A stretch of DNA of 59,802 bases from an uncultured Clostridium sp. (GTDB lineage Bacteria; Bacillota; Clostridia; Lachnospirales; Lachnospiraceae). A model generated the notes under the pieces. That model was not told the DNA's origin, did not search any database, and worked only from the letters and a program-made list of their open reading frames with translations. The stretch's first letter is position 1; each line of letters starts with the position of its first letter. The stretch lies in NCBI GenBank assembly GCA_902496665.1, contig CABVBU010000017.1, positions 1-59,802 of the forward strand, read 5' to 3'. Positions 1 to 8,191 of the stretch are shown piece by piece. The position numbers and the translations under genes were made by a program.

Positions 1-1707
1 GTACCGAGAATGGCATTCATCAACAAGATGGATATCCTTGGTGCAAACTTCTACGCTTGTGTAGATCAGATTCGTACAAGACTTGGCAAGAATGCAATCT
101 GCATTCAGCTCCCGATCGGTAAGGAAGACGAGTTCAAGGGAATCATCGACCTCTTCGAAATGAAGGCTTACATCTACAACGATGAAAAGGGTGATGATAT
201 CTCCGTAACAGACATTCCGGAAGATATGGCAGATGATGCAGAGCTTTACCACAGCGAACTCGTTGAAAAGATCTGCGAGCTCGATGATGACCTCATGATG
301 CAGTATCTTGAGGGTGAAGAGCCGACTGTTGAAGAGATGAAGAAGGTTCTTCGTAAAGCAACTTGCGAGTGCCAGGCAATTCCGGTATGCTGCGGTACAG
401 CATACAGAAACAAAGGCGTACAGAAGCTCCTTGATGCAATCATCGAGTACATGCCGTCTCCGCTTGACATCCCGCCGATCAAGGGCGTTGACCTTGAGGG
501 TAACGAAGTAGTTCGTCATTCTTCCGATGATGAGCCGTTCTCCGCACTCGCATTCAAGATCATGACAGACCCGTTCGTAGGTAAGCTTGCATTCTTCCGT
601 GTTTACTCCGGTACAATGAACTCTGGTTCCTACGTATTAAACGCAACAAAAGATAAAAAAGAGCGTGTTGGTCGTATCCTTCAGATGCATGCGAACAAGA
701 GACACGAGCTTGACAAGGTTTACTCCGGTGATATCGCAGCTGCTGTTGGATTCAAGTCCACAACAACTGGTGATACAATCTGTGACGAGCAGCATCCGGT
801 AATCCTTGAGTCCATGGTATTCCCGGAGCCGGTTATCGATATCGCAATCGAGCCGAAGACAAAAGCCGGACAGGATAAGATGGGTGAGGCTCTTGCAAAG
901 CTTGCTGAAGAGGACCCGACATTCCGTGTTCATACAGATACAGAAACAGGCCAGACAATCATTTCCGGTATGGGTGAGCTTCACCTCGAGATCATCGTTG
1001 ACCGTCTCCTTCGTGAATTCAAGGTAGAGGCGAACGTTGGTGCTCCGCAGGTTGCTTACAAGGAGACAATGACTAAGGCTGTTGATGTAGACAGCAAGTA
1101 CGCTAAGCAGTCTGGTGGTCGTGGTCAGTACGGTCACTGTAAAGTACACTTCACACCGATGGACCCGAACGGCGAAGAGACATTCAAGTTCACTTCTTCC
1201 GTTGTCGGCGGTGCTATTCCGAAGGAATACATCCCGGCTGTAGGCGAAGGTATCGAAGAGGCTACAAAGGCTGGTATCCTTGGCGGATTCCCGGTACTCG
1301 GCGTAGCAGCAGATGTATACGACGGATCTTACCACGAGGTCGACTCTTCTGAGATGGCCTTCCACATCGCTGGTTCCATGGCATTCAAGGATGCTATGGC
1401 GAAAGGTAACCCGGTACTTCTTGAGCCGATCATGAAGGTTGAGGTTACAATGCCTGAGGAATACATGGGCGACGTTATCGGTGACGTTAACGCACGTCGT
1501 GGACGTATCGAGGGTATGGAAGATATCGGCGGCGGCAAGATGGTTAAAGCATATGTTCCGCTTGCTGAGATGTTCGGTTACTCCACAGACCTTCGTTCCA
1601 GAACACAGGGTCGTGGTAACTACTCCATGTTCTTCGAGAAGTACGAGCAGGTACCGAAGAGCGTTCAGGAGAAGATCATCGCTGAGAGAAAGGGCGCTGC
1701 GAAATAA
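1..1707 (+). CDS. fusA: Elongation factor G (5' partial)
   Basis: Ribosomal translocase GTPase that drives tRNA/mRNA movement in the cytoplasm. The reading frame is open from base 1, so the true start lies upstream of the window. The fragment begins just before the G4 motif NKMD (fragment residues 8-11), so roughly the first 130 residues with the G1-G3 motifs are missing. What remains (568 codons) covers the end of the G domain and domains II to V, including the well-conserved stretch around GGRGQYGH in domain IV and the C-terminal stretch ending before a TAA. It lies upstream of tuf in the same orientation, the usual str-operon end, although tuf also has its own promoter. Codon use is strongly biased, as expected for a highly expressed gene. 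Identification is secure. Confidence 0.98.
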   Translation, partial: VPRMAFINKMDILGANFYACVDQIRTRLGKNAICIQLPIGKEDEFKGIIDLFEMKAYIYNDEKGDDISVTDIPEDMADDAELYHSELVEKICELDDDLMMQYLEGEEPTVEEMKKVLRKATCECQAIPVCCGTAYRNKGVQKLLDAIIEYMPSPLDIPPIKGVDLEGNEVVRHSSDDEPFSALAFKIMTDPFVGKLAFFRVYSGTMNSGSYVLNATKDKKERVGRILQMHANKRHELDKVYSGDIAAAVGFKSTTTGDTICDEQHPVILESMVFPEPVIDIAIEPKTKAGQDKMGEALAKLAEEDPTFRVHTDTETGQTIISGMGELHLEIIVDRLLREFKVEANVGAPQVAYKETMTKAVDVDSKYAKQSGGRGQYGHCKVHFTPMDPNGEETFKFTSSVVGGAIPKEYIPAVGEGIEEATKAGILGGFPVLGVAADVYDGSYHEVDSSEMAFHIAGSMAFKDAMAKGNPVLLEPIMKVEVTMPEEYMGDVIGDVNARRGRIEGMEDIGGGKMVKAYVPLAEMFGYSTDLRSRTQGRGNYSMFFEKYEQVPKSVQEKIIAERKGAAK

Positions 1708-1755
1708 TCCCAAGGGATTATTTCCGGTTTCCTCTTGCATATAGCAAGAATAGGC

Positions 1756-1784
1756 TTGAAAAACTTTTTCGAATGGAATATAAT
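1756..1784 (+). promoter_or_regulatory. Sigma-A promoter of tuf
   Basis: TTGAAA (1756-1761), a 17-base spacer and TATAAT (1779-1784) lie in the fusA-tuf gap. The site is near consensus and 63 bases before the tuf start, so tuf can be transcribed independently of fusA. Predicted from sequence only. Confidence 0.75.
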
Positions 1785-1847
1785 AGTATTCAGCCTAAGT
1801 TAAATATGATAGCCCAATGGGCGCAAAATTAAGGAGGACGTTTTAAA

Positions 1848-3041
1848 ATGGCAAAAGCTAAGTTTGACAGAACCAAACCGCATTGTAACATTGGTACCAT
1901 TGGACACGTTGACCATGGTAAAACAACATTAACAGCAGCAATCACAAAAGTTCTTGCAGCAAGAGTTGCAGGTAACACAGCTACTGATTTCGAGAACATC
2001 GATAAAGCTCCGGAAGAGAGAGAGCGTGGAATCACTATCTCTACTGCACACGTTGAGTACGAGACAGAGAAGAGACACTATGCACACGTTGACTGCCCAG
2101 GCCATGCTGACTATGTAAAGAACATGATCACTGGTGCTGCTCAGATGGATGGCGCTATCCTTGTTGTAGCTGCTACTGATGGTGTTATGGCTCAGACAAG
2201 AGAGCACATCCTGCTTTCCCGTCAGGTAGGCGTTCCGTACATCGTAGTATTCATGAACAAGTGCGATATGGTTGACGATCCGGAGCTTCTTGAGCTCGTA
2301 GAGATGGAGATCAGAGACCTTCTTAACGAGTACGAGTTCCCGGGCGATGACACTCCGATCATCCAGGGTTCTGCTCTTAAGGCTCTTGAGGATCCGAATG
2401 GCGAGTGGGGCGACAAGATCATGGAACTTATGGATGCTGTTGACAGCTACATTCCGGATCCGGTTCGTGACACAGATAAGCCGTTCCTTATGCCGATCGA
2501 GGACGTATTCACAATCACAGGTCGTGGTACAGTTGCTACAGGCCGTGTAGAGCGTGGTACACTTAAGCTCAACGATGAGGTTGAGATCGTTGGTATTCAC
2601 GAGGAGACTCGTAAGACAGTTGTTACTGGTATCGAGATGTTCCGTAAGCTTCTTGACCAGGCTCAGGCTGGTGATAACATCGGTGCTCTTCTTCGTGGTG
2701 TTCAGAGAACTGAGATCCAGAGAGGACAGTGTCTTGTTAAACCGGGTTCTGTAAAGTGCCACAAGAAATTCACAGCTCAGGTTTACGTTCTTACTAAAGA
2801 CGAGGGCGGCCGTCATACACCGTTCTTCAACAACTATCGTCCGCAGTTCTACTTCAGAACAACAGACGTTACAGGCGTTTGCGAGCTTCCGGAAGGTACA
2901 GAGATGTGCATGCCGGGCGACAACGTTGAGATGACAATCGAGCTTATCCATCCGGTAGCTATGGAGCAGGGTCTTCGTTTCGCTATCCGTGAGGGCGGCA
3001 GAACTGTTGGTTCCGGTAGAGTTGCTACAATCGTAGAATAA
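1848..3041 (+). CDS. tuf: Elongation factor Tu
   Basis: GTPase that delivers aminoacyl-tRNA to the ribosomal A site. The 397 residues match the family's usual length. G1 motif GHVDHGKT lies at residues 19-26, the DCPGHADY G3 motif near 82-89 and NKCD (G4) near 137-140, followed by the two beta-barrel domains. An AAGGAGGAC ribosome binding site precedes the ATG. It lies 140 bases after fusA and has its own promoter at 1756-1784. The stop is followed by a structured, terminator-ended region (3059-3267). Highly biased codon use. Only this copy is visible here. Confidence 0.99.
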   Translation: MAKAKFDRTKPHCNIGTIGHVDHGKTTLTAAITKVLAARVAGNTATDFENIDKAPEERERGITISTAHVEYETEKRHYAHVDCPGHADYVKNMITGAAQMDGAILVVAATDGVMAQTREHILLSRQVGVPYIVVFMNKCDMVDDPELLELVEMEIRDLLNEYEFPGDDTPIIQGSALKALEDPNGEWGDKIMELMDAVDSYIPDPVRDTDKPFLMPIEDVFTITGRGTVATGRVERGTLKLNDEVEIVGIHEETRKTVVTGIEMFRKLLDQAQAGDNIGALLRGVQRTEIQRGQCLVKPGSVKCHKKFTAQVYVLTKDEGGRHTPFFNNYRPQFYFRTTDVTGVCELPEGTEMCMPGDNVEMTIELIHPVAMEQGLRFAIREGGRTVGSGRVATIVE

Positions 3042-3058
3042 TCGGATATAATACAGAG

Positions 3059-3267
3059 GTGCAAAAAGTTTTTCATGAGGAGCTCAGGAAGGAGTTTACT
3101 CATTCCTGGGCGGATCGTGAAATAACTTTTTATAGCGCTGTTAAGCGCGGCTTCTTGGACGCAAAGCGGACAAGAAGATGACACCGGGAAAAAATAAATA
3201 TAGTATCTCCGTGAGATATTTGTGTCCAAGCGTAAGATGCCCGCAGAACTTTGTTCTGCGGGTTTTT
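3059..3267 (+). ncRNA. Candidate structured RNA downstream of tuf
   Basis: This ~210-base stretch has no ORF but several consecutive stems. The first is AAAAAGTT (3063-3070) with AACTTTTT (3124-3131), continued by TTTCA (3071-3075) with TGAAA (3118-3122), around an inner hairpin CAGGAA (3085-3090) with TTCCTG (3103-3108). GCGCT/AGCGC (3135-3148) follows. CTTCTTG (3151-3157) can pair with CAAGAAG (3171-3177), or the overlapping CTTGGACGCA (3154-3163) can pair with TGTGTCCAAG (3221-3230). TATCTC/GAGATA (3204-3218) comes next, then an intrinsic terminator. A TATAAT at 3047-3052, with a poor -35 (TTGCTA, 19-base spacer), could start it. It may be an independent small RNA or a structured tuf 3' UTR. 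I do not recognise a known RNA family. Confidence 0.4.
3240..3267 (+). terminator. Intrinsic terminator after tuf and the structured RNA
   Basis: Perfect 10-bp stem CCCGCAGAAC (3240-3249) with GTTCTGCGGG (3253-3262), TTT loop, then a run of five T. Confidence 0.9.
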
Positions 3268-3362
3268 CTGTTACAAAAAAACAATATATGCTATGTTAGC
3301 AGTACCGAATTTGTGATTTTGCCGTAGACGAAAAGATTACATACACCTAACTGATTTTACGC

Positions 3363-3392
3363 TTGACTAACCAATAGTTTGAGGAGTATTCT
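3363..3392 (+). promoter_or_regulatory. Likely sigma-A promoter of the FeoA-domain gene
   Basis: TTGACT (3363-3368), 18-base spacer, TATTCT (3387-3392), about 95 bases before the gene start at 3486. The surrounding AT-rich stretch 3270-3480 shows nothing else I can name; no obvious Fur box was recognised. Confidence 0.5.
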
Positions 3393-3485
3393 ATAAAAAG
3401 AAGATACAAAATGAATGAATCCATATAAATTTACAGACAATATCCAATAAAACAATTGTAAAGCATAGAATCAGGGGGCGTTATT

Positions 3486-3698
3486 ATGCAGGCTTTATCA
3501 ACGGCAAAATCAGGGGAACGTTATACAATTAAGTGGATGCTCGGAAACCAGAAAGTGATGGATTTTCTTCATCGCCACGATTTCTGCGAGGGAAACCCGA
3601 TCGATGTGATCCAGCGGAACAATGACTGGATGATCATTGGAAACGACGCGTGCAGGGTTGCGATCGGATGTGAAGTTGCGGACAGAATCCAGGTTTAA
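3486..3698 (+). CDS. FeoA-domain protein (orphan)
   Basis: 70-residue SH3-like beta-barrel protein of the FeoA type. The pattern is typical: G-E-R-Y-T-I near the start, a central segment ending in G-N-P-I-D-V, and A-I-G-C-E-V-A-D-R-I near the C-terminus, where the family has 'aiG...A..I.V'. FeoA partners the ferrous-iron transporter FeoB; stand-alone FeoA-domain proteins also occur and their roles are unclear. No feoB is next to it, and it is a single-gene unit with its own promoter (3363-3392), RBS AGGGGG and a strong terminator (3741-3782). It could be a regulator or accessory of a distant Feo system. The family call is good; the function is not shown by context. Confidence 0.75.
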   Translation: MQALSTAKSGERYTIKWMLGNQKVMDFLHRHDFCEGNPIDVIQRNNDWMIIGNDACRVAIGCEVADRIQV

Positions 3699-3740
3699 GG
3701 TTTTTGAAAGATAAATAAAGAATGGGATCTTCGATAAAAG

Positions 3741-3782
3741 AAGGTGCGGCGGACAGAGAATAAAGGTCTGCCGCACCTTTTA
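3741..3782 (+). terminator. Intrinsic terminator after the FeoA-domain gene
   Basis: 14-bp stem 3741-3754 with 3766-3779 (one G-T pair), GC-rich centre, ending in TTTTA. Confidence 0.9.
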
Positions 3783-3926
3783 TTGCCATGCATCTGGAAA
3801 AAGCTGCCGGTGGCAGGTTCTGTAGGTGGGAAAGTCGGGAAAAGTTCTTTCTACTGGGAAATCGGATGACAACCTTGCCGCCTTATGTTATGCTTGAGAC
3901 AGTATAAGGATCAGGAGGATATTTAG

Positions 3927-5129
3927 ATGGTGAATATATATGGAACGCTGGGACCGGCGTGCGCAAGCGAGAAGGTGCTGGCGGAGATGTTTTCACTGGG
4001 AATGACAGGAATGCGGCTGAACCTGTCCCATGTTACGCTCGCAGAGTCAGGGGATCTGATTGGAAAGATGAAGCGGGCAGCGGAAAAATGCGGGGTAAAG
4101 CCACAGCTTCTCGTGGATCTTCAGGGGCCGGAGCTGCGAACTGGAACTATCACTGAGCCTGTTTCGTTGAAGAATGGGGATATCGTGGAGATATGTGGAA
4201 TCCCAGAAAAAGTGAAGGATTCCTCAGCAGCTGGGACAGATAGAAAAGAAATCGCACAGAAATCTGAAAATAAAGATATCGAGAAAATACCAGCTGAGAA
4301 AAATACGTTTGGAAAAGGTTCTGGAAACGCTGATCGGTCCCAAAATAAACGTGACCATGTGAAAGCACCTGGAGAGTATGCGAAGATCATGCTGCCAGAA
4401 CTCACTTTCCCATACCTGATTCCGGGACAGGAAGTCCTCCTGGACGATGGGAAGATCCATTTAAAAATTGTGGAAAAACCGGAAAATGTGGCCGGGAATG
4501 GTGGAGAAAACACTCAGGAAAAGCGTTATTTCGCAAAGGTCCTCTGGGGCGGTCTCCTAAAGAGCAGAAAGAGCGCGGCTCTTCCGGGCGCGAAGATCTA
4601 TCCGCCGACATTGACAAATTCTGACCTTGCAAACATTAAGATCGCAAAAGAGATGGGCGTGACCGGTGTCATGCAGCCGTTTGTGAGAGACCACAGAGAC
4701 TTGGAGTGTGTGAAAGAGGCGCTTCGGGAGGCAGGAGCGGAGGATATCAGGCTCTTCGCGAAAATTGAAAATATGGACGGTGTCCGGAAACTGGAGGAAC
4801 TTCTTCCAGCGGCGGACGAGATCGTGATCGCCAGAGGCGATCTTGGAAATGCCGTTCATCTCTGGGATCTTCCGGGTGTTCAGCGCCAGATCTCCGAAAA
4901 GTGCCGTGCGGCAGGAAAGCCGTTCATGGTAGTGACCCAGATGCTGGCATCCATGGAGCGCAGCCCTGTCCCGACCCGTGCGGAGGTAAATGATATCTTC
5001 CATGCTGTGATGGATGGCGCTGCTTCAATCATGGTGACAGGGGAGACTGCCATCGGAGATTATCCGGTGGAGGTCATCCGGTATATGGTGAATACAGCGA
5101 GAAGCGCGGAGAAAGAAGAAAATAGATAA
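3927..5129 (+). CDS. Divergent pyruvate-kinase-like protein lacking the C-terminal domain
   Basis: 400 residues with the pyruvate kinase core. Visible motifs are MRLNLSH near residue 30, DLQGPELRTG near 65, KIEN with the catalytic-type lysine at about 279, IVIARGDLG near 300, TQMLASM near 338, PTRAEVND near 350 and VTGETAIGDYP near 370. Family enzymes convert PEP plus ADP to pyruvate plus ATP. Two oddities stand out. The protein ends right after the barrel, without the ~100-residue regulatory C-terminal domain. The B (lid) domain also carries a lysine/serine/glutamate-rich, low-complexity insertion at about residues 95-150. RBS CAGGAGG lies before ATG 3927. It is transcribed alone, toward the glycerate genes. 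It may be a pyruvate kinase paralogue with another substrate rather than the main glycolytic enzyme. Confidence 0.8.
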   Translation: MVNIYGTLGPACASEKVLAEMFSLGMTGMRLNLSHVTLAESGDLIGKMKRAAEKCGVKPQLLVDLQGPELRTGTITEPVSLKNGDIVEICGIPEKVKDSSAAGTDRKEIAQKSENKDIEKIPAEKNTFGKGSGNADRSQNKRDHVKAPGEYAKIMLPELTFPYLIPGQEVLLDDGKIHLKIVEKPENVAGNGGENTQEKRYFAKVLWGGLLKSRKSAALPGAKIYPPTLTNSDLANIKIAKEMGVTGVMQPFVRDHRDLECVKEALREAGAEDIRLFAKIENMDGVRKLEELLPAADEIVIARGDLGNAVHLWDLPGVQRQISEKCRAAGKPFMVVTQMLASMERSPVPTRAEVNDIFHAVMDGAASIMVTGETAIGDYPVEVIRYMVNTARSAEKEENR

Positions 5130-5134
5130 ACAGT

Positions 5135-5362
5135 GGAGAGAACATAGGGTTTTGCGGCATTGAAGAAACCTTCATCTTTTAATACCTGGAAAAAGTCCCG
5201 GAGCTCTTCCGTATCATTGGCGTTTTCTGAATACCCAAAGCGTGGATGCTTATCACCGTAACCGTCAAAGCCTTTCTTTACGACCGCATTTCCAATGTGA
5301 AAATGGGTGATATAAGGGCGGAGCGTGCTGACGCGGAAGTATTTGTGGATCGATTCATTCAT
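5135..5362 (-). pseudogene. Remnant of a TIM-barrel sugar phosphate isomerase/epimerase-like gene
   Basis: Reading right to left from ATG 5362, about 76 codons encode a segment with HFHIGN, YGDKHPRFGY, a DTEEL helix, VLKDEGFF and a final KPYVLS. This is typical of an interior/C-terminal part of xylose-isomerase-like TIM-barrel proteins. After S at 5135 the frame runs into the antisense of the pyruvate-kinase-like gene and the family resemblance stops. No complete barrel (~280 residues) is present on either side and I see no RBS before 5362. This looks like a leftover of a deleted gene whose junction lies within 6 bases of the neighbour's stop codon. The family assignment is from pattern recognition only. 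Confidence 0.6.
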
Positions 5363-5449
5363 AATTTTAAATGCAGTTCAGTGTCATAAGGAACTGAACA
5401 TGTCCTTTCTCCCGGATAGCAAATAATGACAGGAATTTTTGAAATGAAA

Positions 5450-5483
5450 TGTCACAGGAAATTCCAGATGATTTCCTGTGACA
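5450..5483 (-). terminator. Intrinsic terminator of the glycerate operon
   Basis: Perfect 13-bp stem TGTCACAGGAAAT (5450-5462) with ATTTCCTGTGACA (5471-5483), loop of 8. On the minus strand it lies just past the dehydrogenase stop and is followed by a T-rich stretch. Confidence 0.7.
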
Positions 5484-5519
5484 CAGTGGCGCTAAAAAGC
5501 CTGATATGCCCAGTCAAAA

Positions 5520-6488
5520 TTATTTCATGTTCACTACATGAACCGGCTTTCCGTTTAAGAACGCCCGGATATTCTCCACGGTGCAGTCCATGATCCGCCC
5601 GCGGCTTTCCTTCGGAGCCCATGAAATATGCGGGGTGATGATGCAGTTTGGAGCTTTTAAGAGCGGGTTATCAGCCTTGATCGGCTCGGTGGAAACAACA
5701 TCGAGACCGGCGGCAGCGACTTTGCCGGAGAAAAGTGCCTCCGCGAGATCCGCCTCGTTGACGAGCTGTCCGCGGGCGTTGTTGAGAAGAATCACGCCGT
5801 CCTTCATTTTCGCGATATTTTCCCGGTTGATGAGTCCTGTGTTTTCCGGGGTCAGGTTACAGTGCAGGGAGATCACGTCAGCCTTCGCGAAAAGCTCATC
5901 CTGGGTAACGTAATCCGCGATCGCGCGGCCGGATTCGTTCGGGTAGAGGTCATAGGCGATGACGTTCATGCCGAGAGCTTTCGCGATGCGTCCCTCCGCC
6001 TGACCGATGCGTCCGAAGCCGATGATGCCCATGGTCTTTCCCGCCAGCTCGATTAACGGATAGTCCCAGTAGCACCAGTCAACGTTTTCAGCCCATTTTC
6101 CTTCATGGACAGTCTTGTCGTGGTGGCCGATGTGATGGCAGATCTCAAGGAGAAGAGCGATGGAGAACTGACTGACAGAGGCAGTTCCGTATGTCGGAAC
6201 ATTTACGACAGGAATTCCCTTTTCAGCGGCGTAGTTATAGTCGATGACATTGTAGCCGGTGGCGAGAGCCGCGATCAGCTGGATATGCGGACACTTGTCG
6301 ATGGTCTCACGGGAGATCGGGGTCTTATTTGTGATGATAATCTCGGCATCACCGATACGTTCAGTGATCAGAGGTGATTCTGTGAAGGAAGTTCTGTCAT
6401 AGACGGTGAGGTCACCGAATTCTTTTAATGCGTCCCAGCTTAAATCGCCCGGGTTTTCTGTATATCCATCTAAAACTACAAGCTTCAT
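5520..6488 (-). CDS. D-2-hydroxyacid dehydrogenase, hydroxypyruvate reductase-like
   Basis: NAD(P)-dependent oxidoreductase of 322 residues, a normal length for the D-isomer-specific 2-hydroxyacid dehydrogenases. The Rossmann motif GFGRIG is at residues 157-162. The catalytic triad is visible as R239 (NNARG), E268 (STEP) and H287 (TPHISW). The N-terminal sequence MKLVVLDGYTENPGDLSW resembles glycerate dehydrogenase/hydroxypyruvate reductase, so the likely reaction is hydroxypyruvate to D-glycerate. RBS AAGGAG precedes the ATG. It follows the glycerate kinase gene by 68 bases on the same strand, so product and substrate match: D-glycerate made here is phosphorylated by its neighbour. Exact substrate is inferred from context. 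Confidence 0.88.
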   Translation of the reverse strand: MKLVVLDGYTENPGDLSWDALKEFGDLTVYDRTSFTESPLITERIGDAEIIITNKTPISRETIDKCPHIQLIAALATGYNVIDYNYAAEKGIPVVNVPTYGTASVSQFSIALLLEICHHIGHHDKTVHEGKWAENVDWCYWDYPLIELAGKTMGIIGFGRIGQAEGRIAKALGMNVIAYDLYPNESGRAIADYVTQDELFAKADVISLHCNLTPENTGLINRENIAKMKDGVILLNNARGQLVNEADLAEALFSGKVAAAGLDVVSTEPIKADNPLLKAPNCIITPHISWAPKESRGRIMDCTVENIRAFLNGKPVHVVNMK

Positions 6489-6556
6489 ATATAATCGTCT
6501 CCTTTTTTGAAAAAATTGCGGGCAGATAAAACCCAGAAGAGCAGCCGCAAAAAGGC

Positions 6557-7702
6557 TCAGGAAGTGAAAATATTTCCAATCTGAAACAGCCTAAGCACAT
6601 TCTCGGCAGTATTCAGCAGATTCTCCTCCGCATGACTCATCGCATCCTCCAACGACATGACACCCGGAACCGTATCGAAGATTGCGTCGATCCCGAAATT
6701 ATAAAGCGTTTCGCATCCGTCGCCTTTCGCCCCGGCGATGGCAACCACCGGAACATTCCTGACTTTTTTTGCGCGTTCCGCGACACCGACAGGAACTTTT
6801 CCCAGCGCGGACTGGAAATCGATCCGGCCTTCACCGGTAATTACGAGGTCCACCTGCTTCACATGCTCATCGAAATCCGTGAGATCCAGAACCAGGTCGA
6901 TTCCCGAGCAGATCGTCACCGGGAAATACGGAAGAATTCCGCAGAGCAGGCCGCCCGCCGCTCCGCTGCCGTCGGTGTCGGCGGCAGTACAGTGGAGTTT
7001 ATCCTTCAAAACTGCGGCATAGTGAGCGAGCGCCGCGTCAAGAATCTTCACCTGCTCCTCATCAGCCCCTTTCTGAGGTCCGAACACGGCAGCTGCGCCG
7101 AGGGCTCCGTAGAGGTGATTTTTTACATCGCAGGCAACCAAAAACTCGCATCCGGCGGCTTCCTTCAAAAGCCCATCTGTGGAGATCGAGGCGAGTTCCC
7201 TTAAGTGGACACCGCCCGGTTCCAGTTCCTTTCCGTCCTCATCGAGAAACGAGATTCCAAGGGCACCTGCCAGCCCGGCGCCGCCGTCAGTGGTGGCGCT
7301 TCCGCCGAGACCTAAGATGATCTTTTTAACTCCATGTTCCAGGGCGTGACGGATCAGCTCGCCCGTTCCAAAGGTGGATGCGTGCAGGGCATCCCGCTCC
7401 TCAGGTTTTAATAAGGTAAGTCCGGATGCCGCAGCGGTTTCGACCACGGCGCTGCCGTCCGGGAGAAGTCCGTACTCAGCGGTTATTGGGCGCCCCAAAG
7501 GATCATGGGCAGGAACGCTGACTTTTGTTCCGCCCATGGCAGCAACCAAGGCGTCAACGGTTCCTTCACCACCGTCAGCGACAGGAATCTTTGTGACGGT
7601 CACATCCGGGATTACATTTTTTGCGGCACGTTCAATGGTATCGGTCACTTGTCTGGCAGAGCAGCTTCCCTTAAAGGAATCTGCGGCGATCAGTATGTTC
7701 AT
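6557..7702 (-). CDS. Glycerate kinase (GlxK/GarK family)
   Basis: 381-residue kinase that phosphorylates D-glycerate, probably to 2-phosphoglycerate as in the family. It starts MNILIAADSFKGS, contains VADGGEGTVDAL near residue 45, GLGGSATTDGGAG near 130 and an E-G-R-I-D segment near 290, all hallmarks of the family. The frame stays open further upstream to 7798, but ATG 7702 is chosen because AGGAGG lies 7 bases before it and the family N-terminus begins there. First gene of a two-gene minus-strand unit with the dehydrogenase at 5520-6488. A truncated 133-bp-family element ends 32 bases upstream of the start, inside the probable leader. Confidence 0.93.
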   Translation of the reverse strand: MNILIAADSFKGSCSARQVTDTIERAAKNVIPDVTVTKIPVADGGEGTVDALVAAMGGTKVSVPAHDPLGRPITAEYGLLPDGSAVVETAAASGLTLLKPEERDALHASTFGTGELIRHALEHGVKKIILGLGGSATTDGGAGLAGALGISFLDEDGKELEPGGVHLRELASISTDGLLKEAAGCEFLVACDVKNHLYGALGAAAVFGPQKGADEEQVKILDAALAHYAAVLKDKLHCTAADTDGSGAAGGLLCGILPYFPVTICSGIDLVLDLTDFDEHVKQVDLVITGEGRIDFQSALGKVPVGVAERAKKVRNVPVVAIAGAKGDGCETLYNFGIDAIFDTVPGVMSLEDAMSHAEENLLNTAENVLRLFQIGNIFTS

Positions 7703-7734
7703 GTTCAATTCCTCCTGAAATGTATGGTTGCTCC

Positions 7735-7805
7735 GTAACTGTCCAGCAGGTCTGCGCACTTGCCGTGCTGACCGTAAGGAAACTTGGGCGGAAGGCAAAA
7801 ATCCA
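7735..7805 (-). mobile_element. Truncated copy (A3) of the 133-bp palindromic element, subfamily A
   Basis: Bases 7735-7805 match the reverse complement of the right half of the complete copies at 22339-22471 and 41038-41170. They begin with the terminal GTAACTG, continue through the GCGCACTTGC hairpin segment and end around GGCAAAAATCC. The other half, with its terminal repeat, is absent, so no target duplication can be seen. Several substitutions mark it as an older, decayed copy. Confidence 0.8.
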
Positions 7806-7904
7806 TTCCTTCATTTGTATACCCAGTATACCATTTCCGCACGAATACCGTCCATGTGGCAGAACACAAGAATCCGGTGAAGAAAATGTTATGGAGCACA
7901 AAAA

Positions 7905-8093
7905 TTATGCGTGATGATCCAGCAACGAATCGGGATAGAGCAGCAGGACAATGCAGCCAGGGGCAGTGCAGAAGAACGAGGAGGTTCCCGGTGCGGGAAG
8001 ATACTTTTTAAGCGCCCGCACAGAATCCTCAGAATCTGGTTCTGCCGCAGAACTGTCCGTCATGATAACGGCGGCATGGTAAGAAGTTTCCAT
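7905..8093 (-). pseudogene. Possible 5' remnant of a gene (perhaps CdaR/PucR-type regulator)
   Basis: From ATG 8093 a 62-codon frame runs to a stop at 7905. It has real-gene signals: a TATAAT (minus strand, 8129-8124) and an AGGGG ribosome binding site 6-7 bases before the ATG. The peptide (METSYHAAVIM... CIVLLLYPDS) weakly resembles the GGDEF-like middle domain of CdaR/PucR-type regulators, which often lie beside glycerate genes. This is a guess from pattern, not a firm homology. The frame ends abruptly and is followed by a truncated mobile element (7735-7805), consistent with loss of the gene's main part. It could also be a genuine small protein. Apart from this and the element, 7703-8130 shows nothing else. 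Confidence 0.3.
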
Positions 8094-8132
8094 GAAAATT
8101 CCCCTATGTAACTGAATATCATCATTATAACA

Positions 8133-8163
8133 GAAAATCAGGGTACAAGACATGTACCCTGAT
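8133..8163 (-). terminator. Intrinsic terminator after the M20 amidohydrolase gene
   Basis: 11-bp perfect stem ATCAGGGTACA/TGTACCCTGAT (8137-8147 with 8153-8163), followed on the minus strand by TTTTC. Confidence 0.75.
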
Positions 8164-8191
8164 CAACTTAACGAAAAATATTCATTTTATT

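Noticed and set aside
637..1740. 367-codon open frame antisense to fusA
   Set aside because: It exists because of the strong codon bias of fusA; no RBS, no recognisable protein. The 340-codon frame antisense to tuf (1929-2951) is the same effect.
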